Assembly (NCBI RefSeq): GCF_001014615.2
Contig: NZ_LBCQ02000008.1
Location: forward strand, 248,001-312,000
Direction: 5' to 3'
Length of the DNA stretch: 64,000 nt
Source of the DNA: Aquamicrobium sp. LC103
GTDB lineage: Bacteria; Pseudomonadota; Alphaproteobacteria; Rhizobiales; Rhizobiaceae
The notes beneath the pieces are model-generated. The model worked only from the letters and a program-made list of their open reading frames with translations. It did not search any database and had not been told where the DNA came from. Positions 1-7,843 of the stretch are shown piece by piece. Position numbers and translations under genes: made by a program. Numbering within the stretch: the stretch's first letter is position 1; each line of letters opens with the position of its first letter.

Positions 1-510
1 AAGGCCTGATCCGACGTCCGGTCCGTAGCGGATCACGCAGTCGACATCCTCGGCTTCGATATCGGCAAGTTCCGTGGTTGCCTCGACAAGCACCTCGATG
101 TGGGGCGCGGCGTTTCTCAGGTCGTCGAACCGGGGCACGAGCCATTTGCTGGCAAATGATGGCGAGACCGAGATGCGGATCGTAACCGCGGGTTCGTTCT
201 CGGCGAGCATGGCGATCGATTCGACAAGCGACGCGAAAGCTTCCGACAGGCCGGGCATCAGCAGGCGACCGGTCGCGGTAAGCTCGAGCTGCCCCCGATT
301 GCGGTGGAAGAGCGACTGGCCGAGGTGATCCTCCAGGAGCCTGACCTGCTGGCCGATGGCGGCGGAAGTGACATGCAGTTCGTCGGCGGCCGCGGTGAAG
401 CTCAGGTGCTTTGCGCTGGCGACGAAGGCGCGCAAGGCGGTCAGCGGCGGCAGCCTGGCGAGGCTGGGCGATGGCGTCCTGCGGCGGTCAAGGAGTCGTT
501 TGTCGTTCAT
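1..510 (-). CDS. LysR-family transcriptional regulator, GcvA type (3' end cut by window)
   Basis: The reverse strand is open from an ATG at 510 to base 1 and continues out of the window, giving about 170 N-terminal residues. The N-terminus carries a LysR winged helix-turn-helix: LPPLTALRAFVASAKHLSFT is followed by AADELHVTSAAIGQQVRLLE, the form typical of the GcvA subgroup. The visible part of the effector domain includes the segment SPSFASKWLVPRF, also usual for GcvA-like proteins. It lies 144 bases downstream of the cytochrome c peroxidase gene on the same strand, so it may end that operon or be transcribed alone. The effector is unknown. Family assignment is secure; target genes are not shown by the sequence. 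Confidence 0.88.
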   Translation of the reverse strand, partial: MNDKRLLDRRRTPSPSLARLPPLTALRAFVASAKHLSFTAAADELHVTSAAIGQQVRLLEDHLGQSLFHRNRGQLELTATGRLLMPGLSEAFASLVESIAMLAENEPAVTIRISVSPSFASKWLVPRFDDLRNAAPHIEVLVEATTELADIEAEDVDCVIRYGPDVGSGL

Positions 511-653
511 GCGTCCATTTGGACATCAAGAGCCCCGGAACCGCGAGGTCGGCGATTGCAAATTTTCTTCGCGAAGGTGACATGAATTTTTGTCGAGGCT
601 TCTTCGCATAGCAGTGGAAACTAATGTCTACTAGATAGATAGAGTTAAGCGGA

Positions 654-1817
654 TCAGATCGCGCGCAGAAACGCTGCCAGTGCCCGTCGTTCCAGCACCG
701 AAAGATCGAGCGGCCGAAGATGCGGGGAAAGCCGTGAGGCGAAGCGGTGGAGAGGGCGGTTGGCCTCCGCCTCGTTGCGTGCCCACACCTCGCCGCCGCC
801 GCGCGCATAGAAATGGATGACGCCCTCCAGCGTGCCGAAATGGCCGTTGTGCATATAGGGTGCCGTGCGCGCGACGTGGCGTAGCGAGGGCGTGCGGAAG
901 CGTCCAGCATCGTCCGGCTCTCCCGTCACGGCGAAACGACCCAGGTCTTCCGCCGGCTCGCCGAAAGCCGAAAGGCCGAGATTGTGAAAGCGGTCGTCCG
1001 TCAGAAGCGGACCGAAATGGCAGTTTGCGCAGCCGGCTTTCGTGCGGAAGAGATGCAACCCCCATATTTCCTCGCGATCGAGCGCATCGTAGTTGCCCAG
1101 CACGAAATGGTCGAAGCGGGTCGGCCGTTCGATCCGGGCGGCGAAGGCGGCGAACGCACTGGCCAAAGTCGCGGCATTGACGCCTTCGTCGCCGTACAGG
1201 CTTCGAAAGCGCCAAGAATAAACGGCATCGCTGCGCAGCCTGTCGAGCACTGCTTCCAGGTCCGGATTGGCCATTTCCCGCCTGTCGGTCAGCGGCGCCA
1301 GCATTTGCGCCTGCAGGGTCTCGTGGCGTCCGTCCCACGAAAATACCCGCCGGTGGGCGGCTGCGAATAGCGAGGGCGTGTTGCGGCGAGCCTGTGCCGG
1401 CTTCCCGTCGCTCCAGCCATGACTTTCCTGATGGCAATCGCCGCAGGCGATGTCGTTTCCGGCCGAGAGCGAGCGATCGTGAAACAGGTCGCGGCCCAGC
1501 CGAGCCTCGTCGGGATCGCGGCTTCGAACGTGGGTGGGAAGTTGGAGCGCGCCCAGCTCGATGAAATCGCCGTCGGCGTCGACCAGAGCGGCGGGCCAAT
1601 CATGTGGCGGAGCGCGATATGCCTCGGAAAGGTGGCGTGGCGGGGCTTGGGAATAGGAATGCTCCCGCGCGCCAGAACCGGCCAACACCGCAAGGGCAAG
1701 AAGGGCGATTCCCGTCCGGAAGAGTATCCAGATCAGGAGCCCGCGATATTCCTGCGGCGACCCAAACCGAAAGGCCTCCGCAAGAAAATCTTGCCGGTCG
1801 CAACGACGGGAAGCCAA
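654..1817 (-). CDS. Di-heme cytochrome c peroxidase / MauG-family protein
   Basis: A 387-residue protein with two c-type haem attachment sites, CGDCH near residues 125-129 and CANCH near 263-267. A C-terminal block with TPSLRHVARTAPYMHNGHFG holds the conserved Met/His region of bacterial di-haem peroxidases. A hydrophobic segment at about residues 27-48 should export it to the periplasm. Family members reduce hydrogen peroxide with cytochrome c electrons or, as in MauG, oxidise a protein substrate. The start used is a TTG at 1817 with no good ribosome-binding site; no ATG or GTG lies before the signal segment, so the true start is uncertain. It is the last gene of a three-gene operon behind a binding protein and an SCO protein. 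No mau genes are nearby, so a MauG role is not supported. Confidence 0.88.
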   Translation of the reverse strand: MASRRCDRQDFLAEAFRFGSPQEYRGLLIWILFRTGIALLALAVLAGSGAREHSYSQAPPRHLSEAYRAPPHDWPAALVDADGDFIELGALQLPTHVRSRDPDEARLGRDLFHDRSLSAGNDIACGDCHQESHGWSDGKPAQARRNTPSLFAAAHRRVFSWDGRHETLQAQMLAPLTDRREMANPDLEAVLDRLRSDAVYSWRFRSLYGDEGVNAATLASAFAAFAARIERPTRFDHFVLGNYDALDREEIWGLHLFRTKAGCANCHFGPLLTDDRFHNLGLSAFGEPAEDLGRFAVTGEPDDAGRFRTPSLRHVARTAPYMHNGHFGTLEGVIHFYARGGGEVWARNEAEANRPLHRFASRLSPHLRPLDLSVLERRALAAFLRAI

Positions 1818-1847
1818 GACGCGAATGCCGTCTTCAGGTGGCGAGCG

Positions 1848-2441
1848 TCAATGCTCGTGATGGCCAGTTTCGTGGGCCGCAATCAACCGGCGGTATTTCG
1901 CGAGCTGGGCTTCATGATCCTCGCGGTAGTCGATCTTGTCGAAGAACGCGCCATTAGCGTCGATGAGATAAATGATCGCGGTGTGATCCATGGTGTAGTC
2001 GTCTCCGGAAGTCGGCACCTTGCGATAGGTCGCTCGAAAAGCGCCGGCCACGGCCGCCGTCTCGTCGTCGGTGCCGCGAAGACCGACGATGCGTTCGTCG
2101 AATGCTTCGAGGTAGGTATCGAGGTGTTCGGCCGTGTCCCGCTCAGGGTCCACAGTCACGAAGACGGGCGTGAGGCGGTCGGCGTCCTCGCCGAGGGCAG
2201 CGAGGCTGAAGCTCATCTCCGCAAGCGCCATCGGGCACACTTCCGGGCAATTGGTGAAACCGAAGAACAGCGCGTAGGGCTTGCCCTTGAGATCGACACT
2301 GCCGAAGCGTGCTCCGTCCACCCCCTGCAATTCGAACGGGCCGCCGATATCCGAACCTGATTGCTGCTGTGCGGCGGCCGGAATGGCGAGGAGAAGCGAA
2401 ACGCCGAACACGGCGCAGAGACGAAGGAGAACTGTGCTCAT
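1848..2441 (-). CDS. SCO1/SenC family copper chaperone
   Basis: A 197-residue thioredoxin-fold protein with an N-terminal signal segment (about residues 5-25). The copper-binding motif CPEVC is at 65-69 and the conserved partner histidine is in YTMDHTA near 153. SCO proteins bind copper through these two cysteines and one histidine and deliver it, or reducing equivalents, to cuproenzymes such as cytochrome c oxidase. The ATG at 2441 overlaps the TGA of the preceding binding-protein gene by one base, so the two are translationally coupled. A longer frame reaches upstream, but the N-terminus from 2441 is a clean signal peptide. The di-haem peroxidase follows after 30 bases. No oxidase genes are in view, so the copper acceptor is unknown. 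Confidence 0.92.
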   Translation of the reverse strand: MSTVLLRLCAVFGVSLLLAIPAAAQQQSGSDIGGPFELQGVDGARFGSVDLKGKPYALFFGFTNCPEVCPMALAEMSFSLAALGEDADRLTPVFVTVDPERDTAEHLDTYLEAFDERIVGLRGTDDETAAVAGAFRATYRKVPTSGDDYTMDHTAIIYLIDANGAFFDKIDYREDHEAQLAKYRRLIAAHETGHHEH

Positions 2442-3238
2442 CAGTGACAATCCGGTGCGTCCTGTTCCAGATAGACTTCGAAGGAAACGTTGCGGGCCCA
2501 GCGTGAAAGCCGCGCCTCCCACTGTTCGCTGGTCGATAGCGAGGCGAGGGCGGCCGCCACGTCGCCGCGCAGCGTTTCATTGGCGGCAGCCGTCTCCACA
2601 ACCAAGGACGAAGGCTCGATGGGCTCCAGCGTCGCCGAGAACTTTTGCCAGCCCTCCTGTTCGAACAGGGCTGAAAGCGTCGCTTCGTCATGGAGGGCGG
2701 CGTCGCACTCGCCGGTGCGCACCAGCATCAGCGACAGTGCCGGCGCGCGTTCGATCCTCAACCTGGCGCGATGGCCGGCGGCGACGCGTCGAGCTTCGCG
2801 ATTTGCCTCCGACACGCAAACGGTCCGTCCCGCCAGATCGCTCCAGTTCCTGATGTCGGTGTCGCCGCGCATGGCAACCGTCATCGCGGAGGCAAAGCCG
2901 GTGTCGAGCGCGGATTGACGCGACAGGGCAAGCTCCTCGGAGGCGACCCGCTCCACCACCATGTCGATAACGCCGGTCTCCAGCAGATCCCGGCCGTCGC
3001 CCGGCGCGATCCGTACGAACCGCACCTCCAGGCCGAGCGAAGCGGCGATCTTGCGGCCGATCTCCTGCTCGAAACCTTCGTCGGTGAAGACGCGGAATTC
3101 GGTCGACTTCATTTCCGGAGCGATATGAGCCACGCCGATCCGCAGATGGTCCGGCTGCCCGAGGCCGGCCGCCGCCGCGCCGGACAATGCCGCGGCGCTT
3201 GCGACAAGCGTCGAGCGCAACAAGTGTCCAGCCTTCAT
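2441..3238 (-). CDS. Periplasmic substrate-binding protein of the amino-acid-binding (SBP_bac_3) fold
   Basis: A 265-residue protein beginning MKAGHLLRSTLVASAAALSG, a typical export signal. The body resembles a type-3 solute-binding protein: a DEGFEQEIGRKIAASLGLEV segment, the pair DMVVER, and a hinge-like TVCVSEANREA block. No permease or ATPase accompanies it. It is instead the first gene of an operon with an SCO copper chaperone and a di-haem peroxidase. That context suggests a sensing or redox-linked role rather than standard import, but this is inference. A longer frame starts at 3295; the ATG at 3238 is preferred because the signal peptide begins there. The ligand cannot be read from the sequence. 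Confidence 0.8.
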   Translation of the reverse strand: MKAGHLLRSTLVASAAALSGAAAAGLGQPDHLRIGVAHIAPEMKSTEFRVFTDEGFEQEIGRKIAASLGLEVRFVRIAPGDGRDLLETGVIDMVVERVASEELALSRQSALDTGFASAMTVAMRGDTDIRNWSDLAGRTVCVSEANREARRVAAGHRARLRIERAPALSLMLVRTGECDAALHDEATLSALFEQEGWQKFSATLEPIEPSSLVVETAAANETLRGDVAAALASLSTSEQWEARLSRWARNVSFEVYLEQDAPDCH

Positions 3239-3550
3239 CCGTGGGTCCCATGCGTTGTCATGGGAGAGGGCTAGCAGGGATGGGGAAAGCTCCAAAGAAA
3301 GGAAAAGAAGCGTCCGGCGGAAGAAATTCTTCGCGCCGTTCGGACGAAACGGGCTTATGAGTTATGAAGAAAATTCCGTCTATATATGGAAAAATATATA
3401 AAACTATATGCTATAAATTTCATTGCTGCCAAAATAATTATTTATAGAAAGGGAATTTTCGCCGTAAGCATAGAAATAGTTTCTCTCGTTCTCCGGAATA
3501 CTTCTCTACCAACGGGGCATGAACATTGCCTCGTTCACCGGAGCTGGAAG
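3239..3550. other. Divergent intergenic region with an AT-rich core
   Basis: This 312-base gap separates the minus-strand binding-protein/SCO/peroxidase operon from the plus-strand ABC operon and must hold both promoters. Bases about 3361-3485 are strikingly AT-rich for this genome, with repeated TATATA and ATATAAAA runs. A perfect 6-base inverted repeat with a one-base centre, GAAGAAATTCTTC, lies at 3320-3332, nearer the minus-strand operon. I see no convincing gene here; the frame running through it from 3386 has no ribosome-binding site and unlikely composition. No -35/-10 pair can be assigned with confidence. Confidence 0.6.
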
Positions 3551-4645
3551 ATGAAACGACACCTGACGAAGCTTGCCCGCAATGCCCTTCTGGGCGCTAC
3601 ACTTGCTGTTTCCGGCATCGCCGCCGGCACCACCGCGACATTAGCGGCCGCGGACGACAAGGAGAAGCTGCCCTACATCAACCTGCAATTGCGACCCTGG
3701 ACGGTCGTCGCCCAGGAGAAAGGCATCCTCCGGGAGGAGTATGCAAAGATCGGCATCGACAAGATCAACCTGATCGCGTCGGGCTCCGCCGAACTCGTGG
3801 GTGCCGAATCCGCAGCACTCGACCATGGCTCCATAGCGATCGCCCAGCGCATGGTCTATCCGGCAACGGTCCACAGGGCGAACGGGCTCGATGCCGTCAT
3901 CGTCTGGCTGTCGGAGCCGTCGGACAAGTACCGCACCCCGATCCTGGCCCGGGCCAACGACGATGCGATCAACGATATCCAGGATCTGGACGGCAAGAAC
4001 TTCGCGTCCAGCCGGATAAGCTGCTACTTCACCTCGCCCTTCGAGATTTTGAACAAGGCCGGCCTGCCGCTCGACTCGCGCCTGGAGAAGGGCAGGGTAC
4101 GCTATCAGTCGATCGACAATTCGGCCGCCGTCAACGCCGCGCTGCTGAGCGGGGCGATCGACGCCACCGCCGCCCATCTCGCGGTCAACAACGCCGCCGC
4201 GCTCTATCTTTCCGGCGAGGTCAAGGTCATCGGCCGGTCGCCCGACGACGGCGTCTATGTCAACGGGGCCGGCCGCGTTTCCTATTTCGCGATGCGCGAA
4301 TTCGTCGACAAGTATCCCGAAGCGATAAGGGCCTTCCTGGTTGCGCATGAACGCACCAAGGCCTGGATCCAGGCAAATGTCGACGAGGCGGCGGAGATCA
4401 TTGCCGAGGGCACCCGCGTTCCCGTGGAGATAGCCAAGTTCCAGATCACCGACCCCTCGACCTTCGAATTCATGGCGGGCGAGACCGATCCGGACGCCGC
4501 GCGCGAGAATCTCAAGGAATTCCAGGCCTGGTATATCGAGAACGGCGACGACATCCTCGTCGACCGCCGCCTGAGCGATACCGAAATCGACGATTTCATC
4601 GACGAGCGCTTCTTCGCCGGCGGCCAGTTCTCCGTCTACAACTGA
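3551..4645 (+). CDS. ABC transporter substrate-binding protein, sulfonate/nitrate/taurine type
   Basis: A 364-residue exported protein. The ATG at 3551 follows GGAAG and begins a basic, then hydrophobic signal peptide ending near TATLAAADD. The mature part starts with the short beta-strand and substrate-loop pattern of SsuA/TauA/NrtA proteins and continues with GSAELVGAESAALDHGSIAI and a helix-rich C-terminus. Such proteins capture sulfonates, taurine, nitrate or pyrimidine precursors in the periplasm. Permease and ATPase genes of the same class follow. A hairpin with a T-run lies between this gene and the permease, so it may be made in excess of the membrane parts. The longer frame from 3386 is rejected. 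The ligand is not determined; an organosulfur or heterocyclic compound fits the downstream flavin enzymes. Confidence 0.87.
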   Translation: MKRHLTKLARNALLGATLAVSGIAAGTTATLAAADDKEKLPYINLQLRPWTVVAQEKGILREEYAKIGIDKINLIASGSAELVGAESAALDHGSIAIAQRMVYPATVHRANGLDAVIVWLSEPSDKYRTPILARANDDAINDIQDLDGKNFASSRISCYFTSPFEILNKAGLPLDSRLEKGRVRYQSIDNSAAVNAALLSGAIDATAAHLAVNNAAALYLSGEVKVIGRSPDDGVYVNGAGRVSYFAMREFVDKYPEAIRAFLVAHERTKAWIQANVDEAAEIIAEGTRVPVEIAKFQITDPSTFEFMAGETDPDAARENLKEFQAWYIENGDDILVDRRLSDTEIDDFIDERFFAGGQFSVYN

Positions 4646-4654
4646 TCGAGCAAG

Positions 4655-4690
4655 GCCGCCCTCCGCTTATCCGGCTGGGCGGCGCTTTTT
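4655..4690 (+). terminator. Intra-operon hairpin with T-run (partial terminator or processing element)
   Basis: GCCGCCC at 4655-4661 pairs with GGGCGGC at 4677-4683 across a 15-base loop, and a run of five T follows at 4686-4690. This is the form of an intrinsic terminator placed between the binding-protein gene and the permease gene. Because the downstream genes look like one unit with the upstream gene, it is best read as an attenuating or RNA-stabilising element. Confidence 0.7.
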
Positions 4691-4705
4691 CCCCGGAATC
4701 CGACC

Positions 4706-5542
4706 ATGAGCACAACGAACATCCTCGCGGAACGTTCTCCGCCCGCGCGCACCGAGCCGCTGACTTCCCGGCTGGCGCGCCTCCTCGGTGGCGCGAACCT
4801 GATCGGCGCCGTCCTGCCGCTCGGCCTGCTGGTGCTGTGGCAGACGGCCACGTCGCTGCGCTGGATCCAGCCCGTCTTTCTGCCCTCGCCATTGGCGACC
4901 GTGCAGGCTTTCTGGACGATGCTGACCAGGCAGAACCTGCATGTCGACTTCACCGCCTCCATCCTCATCGTAAGCCAGGCTTTCGTATATGGCGCGGCGC
5001 TGGCCGTGGCGCTCGGCATCGCGGCGGGCCTCTCCAGAAATGTCGAGCGCTTCCTTGGGCCGACCTTCGATACGATCCGTCACATTCCAGGCATCGCCTG
5101 GCTGCCGCTGATCGTTTTGTGGCTGGGCATCGGCGCCCCGGCCAAGGTGCTGGTCATCGCCAAGTCGGTGTTCTTCCCCGTCTTCCTCAACACGCTTCAG
5201 GGCATCCGCGACGTGGAGAAGCGCTACATCGAGTTGGCCGACGTGCTGACGCTGACGCGCTGGCAGCTCGTGCGCAAGGTGATCCTGCCGGCGGCCGTTC
5301 CGTCGATCATGGTCAGCCTGCGCTATTCGGCGGGCGTCGCCTGGGCCCTTGTGGTGGTGGCGGAAGGCCTGAGCGGGCTCGAGGGGATCGGCTACCTCAT
5401 CTTCCGTGCACAGGGGCTTCTTCTGACCGACCAGCTCGTGGTCTGCATGGTCATCATCGGTGCCGTGGGCTTCACCATCGATCGCGCCATGCTCGCGCTG
5501 CAGCGCTACGTCTTGCGCTGGAAGCAGGGTTTCGAGGGCTGA
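4706..5542 (+). CDS. ABC transporter permease, SsuC/TauC/NrtB type
   Basis: A 278-residue inner-membrane protein with about six hydrophobic helices, including LIGAVLPLGLLVLWQ near residue 32. The binding-protein-dependent transport signature sits in the cytoplasmic loop around EKRYIELADVLTLTRWQLVRKV, followed by ILPAAVPSIMVSLRYSAGVA, which matches SsuC-type permeases closely. It should form the channel with the ATPase encoded 48 bases downstream. Length is normal for the family. ATG at 4706 is the only good start, although Shine-Dalgarno complementarity is weak. Confidence 0.93.
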   Translation: MSTTNILAERSPPARTEPLTSRLARLLGGANLIGAVLPLGLLVLWQTATSLRWIQPVFLPSPLATVQAFWTMLTRQNLHVDFTASILIVSQAFVYGAALAVALGIAAGLSRNVERFLGPTFDTIRHIPGIAWLPLIVLWLGIGAPAKVLVIAKSVFFPVFLNTLQGIRDVEKRYIELADVLTLTRWQLVRKVILPAAVPSIMVSLRYSAGVAWALVVVAEGLSGLEGIGYLIFRAQGLLLTDQLVVCMVIIGAVGFTIDRAMLALQRYVLRWKQGFEG

Positions 5543-5589
5543 GCCCTCGTTTCCCGAAAATCCCTGAACAACGACAAGGACGCTTTTCC

Positions 5590-6363
5590 ATGAATCAACG
5601 CGGCAGTCTCGACATTCGCAACGTCGGCAAGCACTACGAGGTAGACGGTCAGCGGCTCGACGTGCTGGACGATGTCGACCTCAAGGTGGAACCCGGTTCC
5701 TTCATAAGCCTCGTCGGCCCAAGCGGCTGCGGCAAGTCCACGCTGCTGCGGCTGATCGTCGGGCTCGACGACGAATACAGCGGCGAAATCCTGCTCGACG
5801 GCAGGCGCGTCTCCGGAACCAGCCTCGATCGCGGCATCGTCTTCCAGGACCACCGGCTCCTGCCCTGGCTGACGCTGGAAGAAAATATCGGCCTCGCGCT
5901 GCTGAACGCCGAACTTCCCGAAGACGAGAAGAGGCGCACGGTCGCCGAGCACATAGCGCTCGTCGGGCTAAAAGGCTTCGAGACCGCCTACCCGCATCAG
6001 CTTTCCGGCGGCATGGCGCAACGCGCCGCTATCGCTCGCGGGCTTGTGGGTCGTCCGGAGATACTCTTGCTCGACGAGCCGCTGGGCGCGCTCGACGCGC
6101 TGACGCGGGTGCGTCTGCAAGAAGAGATCCTGCGCATCTGGCGGGCCGAGAAGGTGACGATGATCCTCGTTACCCACGATGTCGACGAGGCGATCTATCT
6201 GAGCGACCGGGTGGTGGTGATGAATACCGGCCCCGGCCGCATCGTCCGGGAGCTCGACGTCGATCTGCCGCAGCCCCGCGACCGGGCGACCCACGCCTTC
6301 GTCGATCTCAAGCGGCAGGTGCTGGAGCATATGGGCGAGTACGTCCATGCCGAGGCGGCCTGA
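5590..6363 (+). CDS. ABC transporter ATP-binding protein, SsuB/TauB/NrtD type
   Basis: A 257-residue ATPase. The Walker A motif GPSGCGKST is near residues 43-51, the Q-loop in VFQDHRLLPWLTLEENI, the ABC signature LSGGMAQRAAIARGL, Walker B EILLLDEPLGALDALTR, and the switch histidine in ILVTHDVDEA. This set is characteristic of the nitrate/sulfonate/taurine transporter ATPases. The frame is open far upstream into the permease gene, but the ATG at 5590 gives the conserved N-terminus and follows AGGA in the short spacer. It completes the three-part importer that starts at 3551. Confidence 0.94.
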   Translation: MNQRGSLDIRNVGKHYEVDGQRLDVLDDVDLKVEPGSFISLVGPSGCGKSTLLRLIVGLDDEYSGEILLDGRRVSGTSLDRGIVFQDHRLLPWLTLEENIGLALLNAELPEDEKRRTVAEHIALVGLKGFETAYPHQLSGGMAQRAAIARGLVGRPEILLLDEPLGALDALTRVRLQEEILRIWRAEKVTMILVTHDVDEAIYLSDRVVVMNTGPGRIVRELDVDLPQPRDRATHAFVDLKRQVLEHMGEYVHAEAA

Positions 6364-6387
6364 CGGCGGCCGCGAGGAGAACGAGCG

Positions 6388-6858
6388 ATGCGTTTAAGTG
6401 TTTCAGCGGGCGCGGTTGCAAGCTGGCTGGCGGCGGCGGGAATGGCCTGCGCCGTCGACACGCCGCCCTCGACCGAGGTGCCGGACCTGTCGGCGATACG
6501 TGCCCAGATCTATTCGGGCGAGTACGAAGCCGCGGCCGATGCATTGCTGGCGCTGACCGGCGAGGTGCGTCATGCCGACCTCTACAACCTGCTCGGCTTC
6601 AGCCTTCGCAGCCTGGCCCGCTACGACGAAGCCGACCGCTGGTATCGCGAGGCGCTTTACTACGATCCCACCCACCGGCCGGCGATCGAGTATCAGGGCG
6701 AGCTTTTCATCGCCGTCGGCAATCTCGACGGCGCGCGTTCGAATGTCGAGCTGCTGCGGCTGCTGTGCCCGCAGGGCTGCACGGAACTCGATACCCTCAC
6801 GCGGGCGCTTGCAGAAGCCGATGCGCGGCAGGCCGGCCGCGACAATCCAGAAAGCTAG
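6388..6858 (+). CDS. Exported tetratricopeptide-repeat protein
   Basis: A 156-residue protein with a probable signal peptide (first 22 residues, ending AAGMACAVD). Two or more TPR-like helix pairs follow; the segment LYNLLGFSLRSLARYDEADRWYREALYYDP is a textbook TPR. A C-terminal pair LCPQGC holds two cysteines in a spacing seen in small periplasmic TPR proteins. It sits 25 bases after the ABC ATPase and 14 bases before an amidohydrolase gene, clearly within the same operon. TPR proteins act as protein-binding scaffolds; the partner is unknown. Its presence in a transport/catabolic operon is unusual. Confidence 0.8.
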   Translation: MRLSVSAGAVASWLAAAGMACAVDTPPSTEVPDLSAIRAQIYSGEYEAAADALLALTGEVRHADLYNLLGFSLRSLARYDEADRWYREALYYDPTHRPAIEYQGELFIAVGNLDGARSNVELLRLLCPQGCTELDTLTRALAEADARQAGRDNPES

Positions 6859-6872
6859 AAGGATTTCCAGCG

Positions 6873-7823
6873 ATGAACGCCACCGGGCCCGCCCTCATCG
6901 ACTTTCACACCCACTATGTCCATCCTGGCTGGACGCTGCCCGAGCCGCGCGGAAACACGCCCGCGCAGAAGGATCTGTGGTCGACGATCCATCGCCGCAT
7001 CGCCGACGAGAAGGCGCTGCTGGAAAGCATCGAGGCAGGCGACCTTGCCGGACGCGTCGTCAACACGCCGACGGCGTTGTTCGCGCCCGAGGCGGACGAC
7101 GATACTTACCGCCGCATCAACGACCAGCTCGCCGAGCTTTCAGCGCGTCACGCCGGACGCATCCATGCGCTCGCCAGCGTCGATGTCTTCGCCGGTGAGG
7201 CGGCCGCCCGCGAGCTGCATCGCGCGGTGCGGGAGCTTGGTTTGCGAGGCGTCTTCGTCGACAGCGCCAAGGGAGCTCTCCTGCTCGATGCCCCGCAAGC
7301 CCGTCCGGTACTGCGGGCAGCGGCCGAGCTGGGCGTCGTCGTTTTCGTCCACCCCGTCAACCCGGAGCCGCTTACGACGCAGTTGGCGCCCTATGGGCGG
7401 CTGGGCACGCTTCTGGCACGGGGCACCGTCAATTCCGCCAGTCTGATCGCGCTCATCGAGGGCGGCGTGTTCGATGAACTCGCCGATCTCAAGGTGGTGG
7501 TGACGGCGCTGGCGATCGGCGGCATCGTTCTCGCCTCGGGCTTCGGTGCCGAATTCGGGCGCAGGCCGGAGATCGGGGCGATCCTGCGCCGCCACGTCCA
7601 TGTCGACACGATGGGCTTCGATCCGGTACTCATTCGCGCCGCGGTCGACATTCTCGGCGTTGACAACGTGCTCGCCGGCAGTGACTGGCCGATCGTCAGC
7701 GACGGTCCGATCAGCCGCGCCGCGGAGAATGCGCTGACGGCGGCCGGCCTCGATGCGGAGGCCCGCGCCAAGGTCGGCAGTCTCAACGGCCTGCGCCTGC
7801 TGGCGCCCAAACCCCTCAACTGA
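6873..7823 (+). CDS. Amidohydrolase family 2 protein (ACMSD-like TIM barrel)
   Basis: A 316-residue protein. The metal site of the amidohydrolase-2 family is visible: HTH in IDFHTHYVHPG at the N-terminus, the mid-barrel histidine in VVVFVHPVNPEP, and the aspartate in VLAGSDWPIV. In this family such residues bind a single metal for hydrolysis or non-oxidative decarboxylation. The usual HxGG segment is changed: VVVTALAIGG has alanine where the catalytic histidine of ACMSD-type decarboxylases is expected, so activity may be altered. ATG 6873 follows GGATTTCC; the longer frame from 6765 overlaps the previous gene and is rejected. It lies between a TPR protein and a flavin monooxygenase, suggesting a step in degrading the imported compound. 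Confidence 0.84.
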   Translation: MNATGPALIDFHTHYVHPGWTLPEPRGNTPAQKDLWSTIHRRIADEKALLESIEAGDLAGRVVNTPTALFAPEADDDTYRRINDQLAELSARHAGRIHALASVDVFAGEAAARELHRAVRELGLRGVFVDSAKGALLLDAPQARPVLRAAAELGVVVFVHPVNPEPLTTQLAPYGRLGTLLARGTVNSASLIALIEGGVFDELADLKVVVTALAIGGIVLASGFGAEFGRRPEIGAILRRHVHVDTMGFDPVLIRAAVDILGVDNVLAGSDWPIVSDGPISRAAENALTAAGLDAEARAKVGSLNGLRLLAPKPLN

Positions 7824-7843
7824 TCCCAAAGGAGTTTCATGCG

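Noticed and set aside
563-607. TTTTCTTCGC and CTTCTTCGC near the LysR gene, like one arm of the repeat at 40983
   Set aside because: The octamer TTCTTCGC also occurs within other sequence at 3327-3334. It is short and common in this base composition, so a shared operator is not supported.
654-1817. MauG role in making a tryptophan tryptophylquinone cofactor
   Set aside because: No mauA, mauB or other methylamine-dehydrogenase gene is in the window, so only the di-haem peroxidase family is supported.
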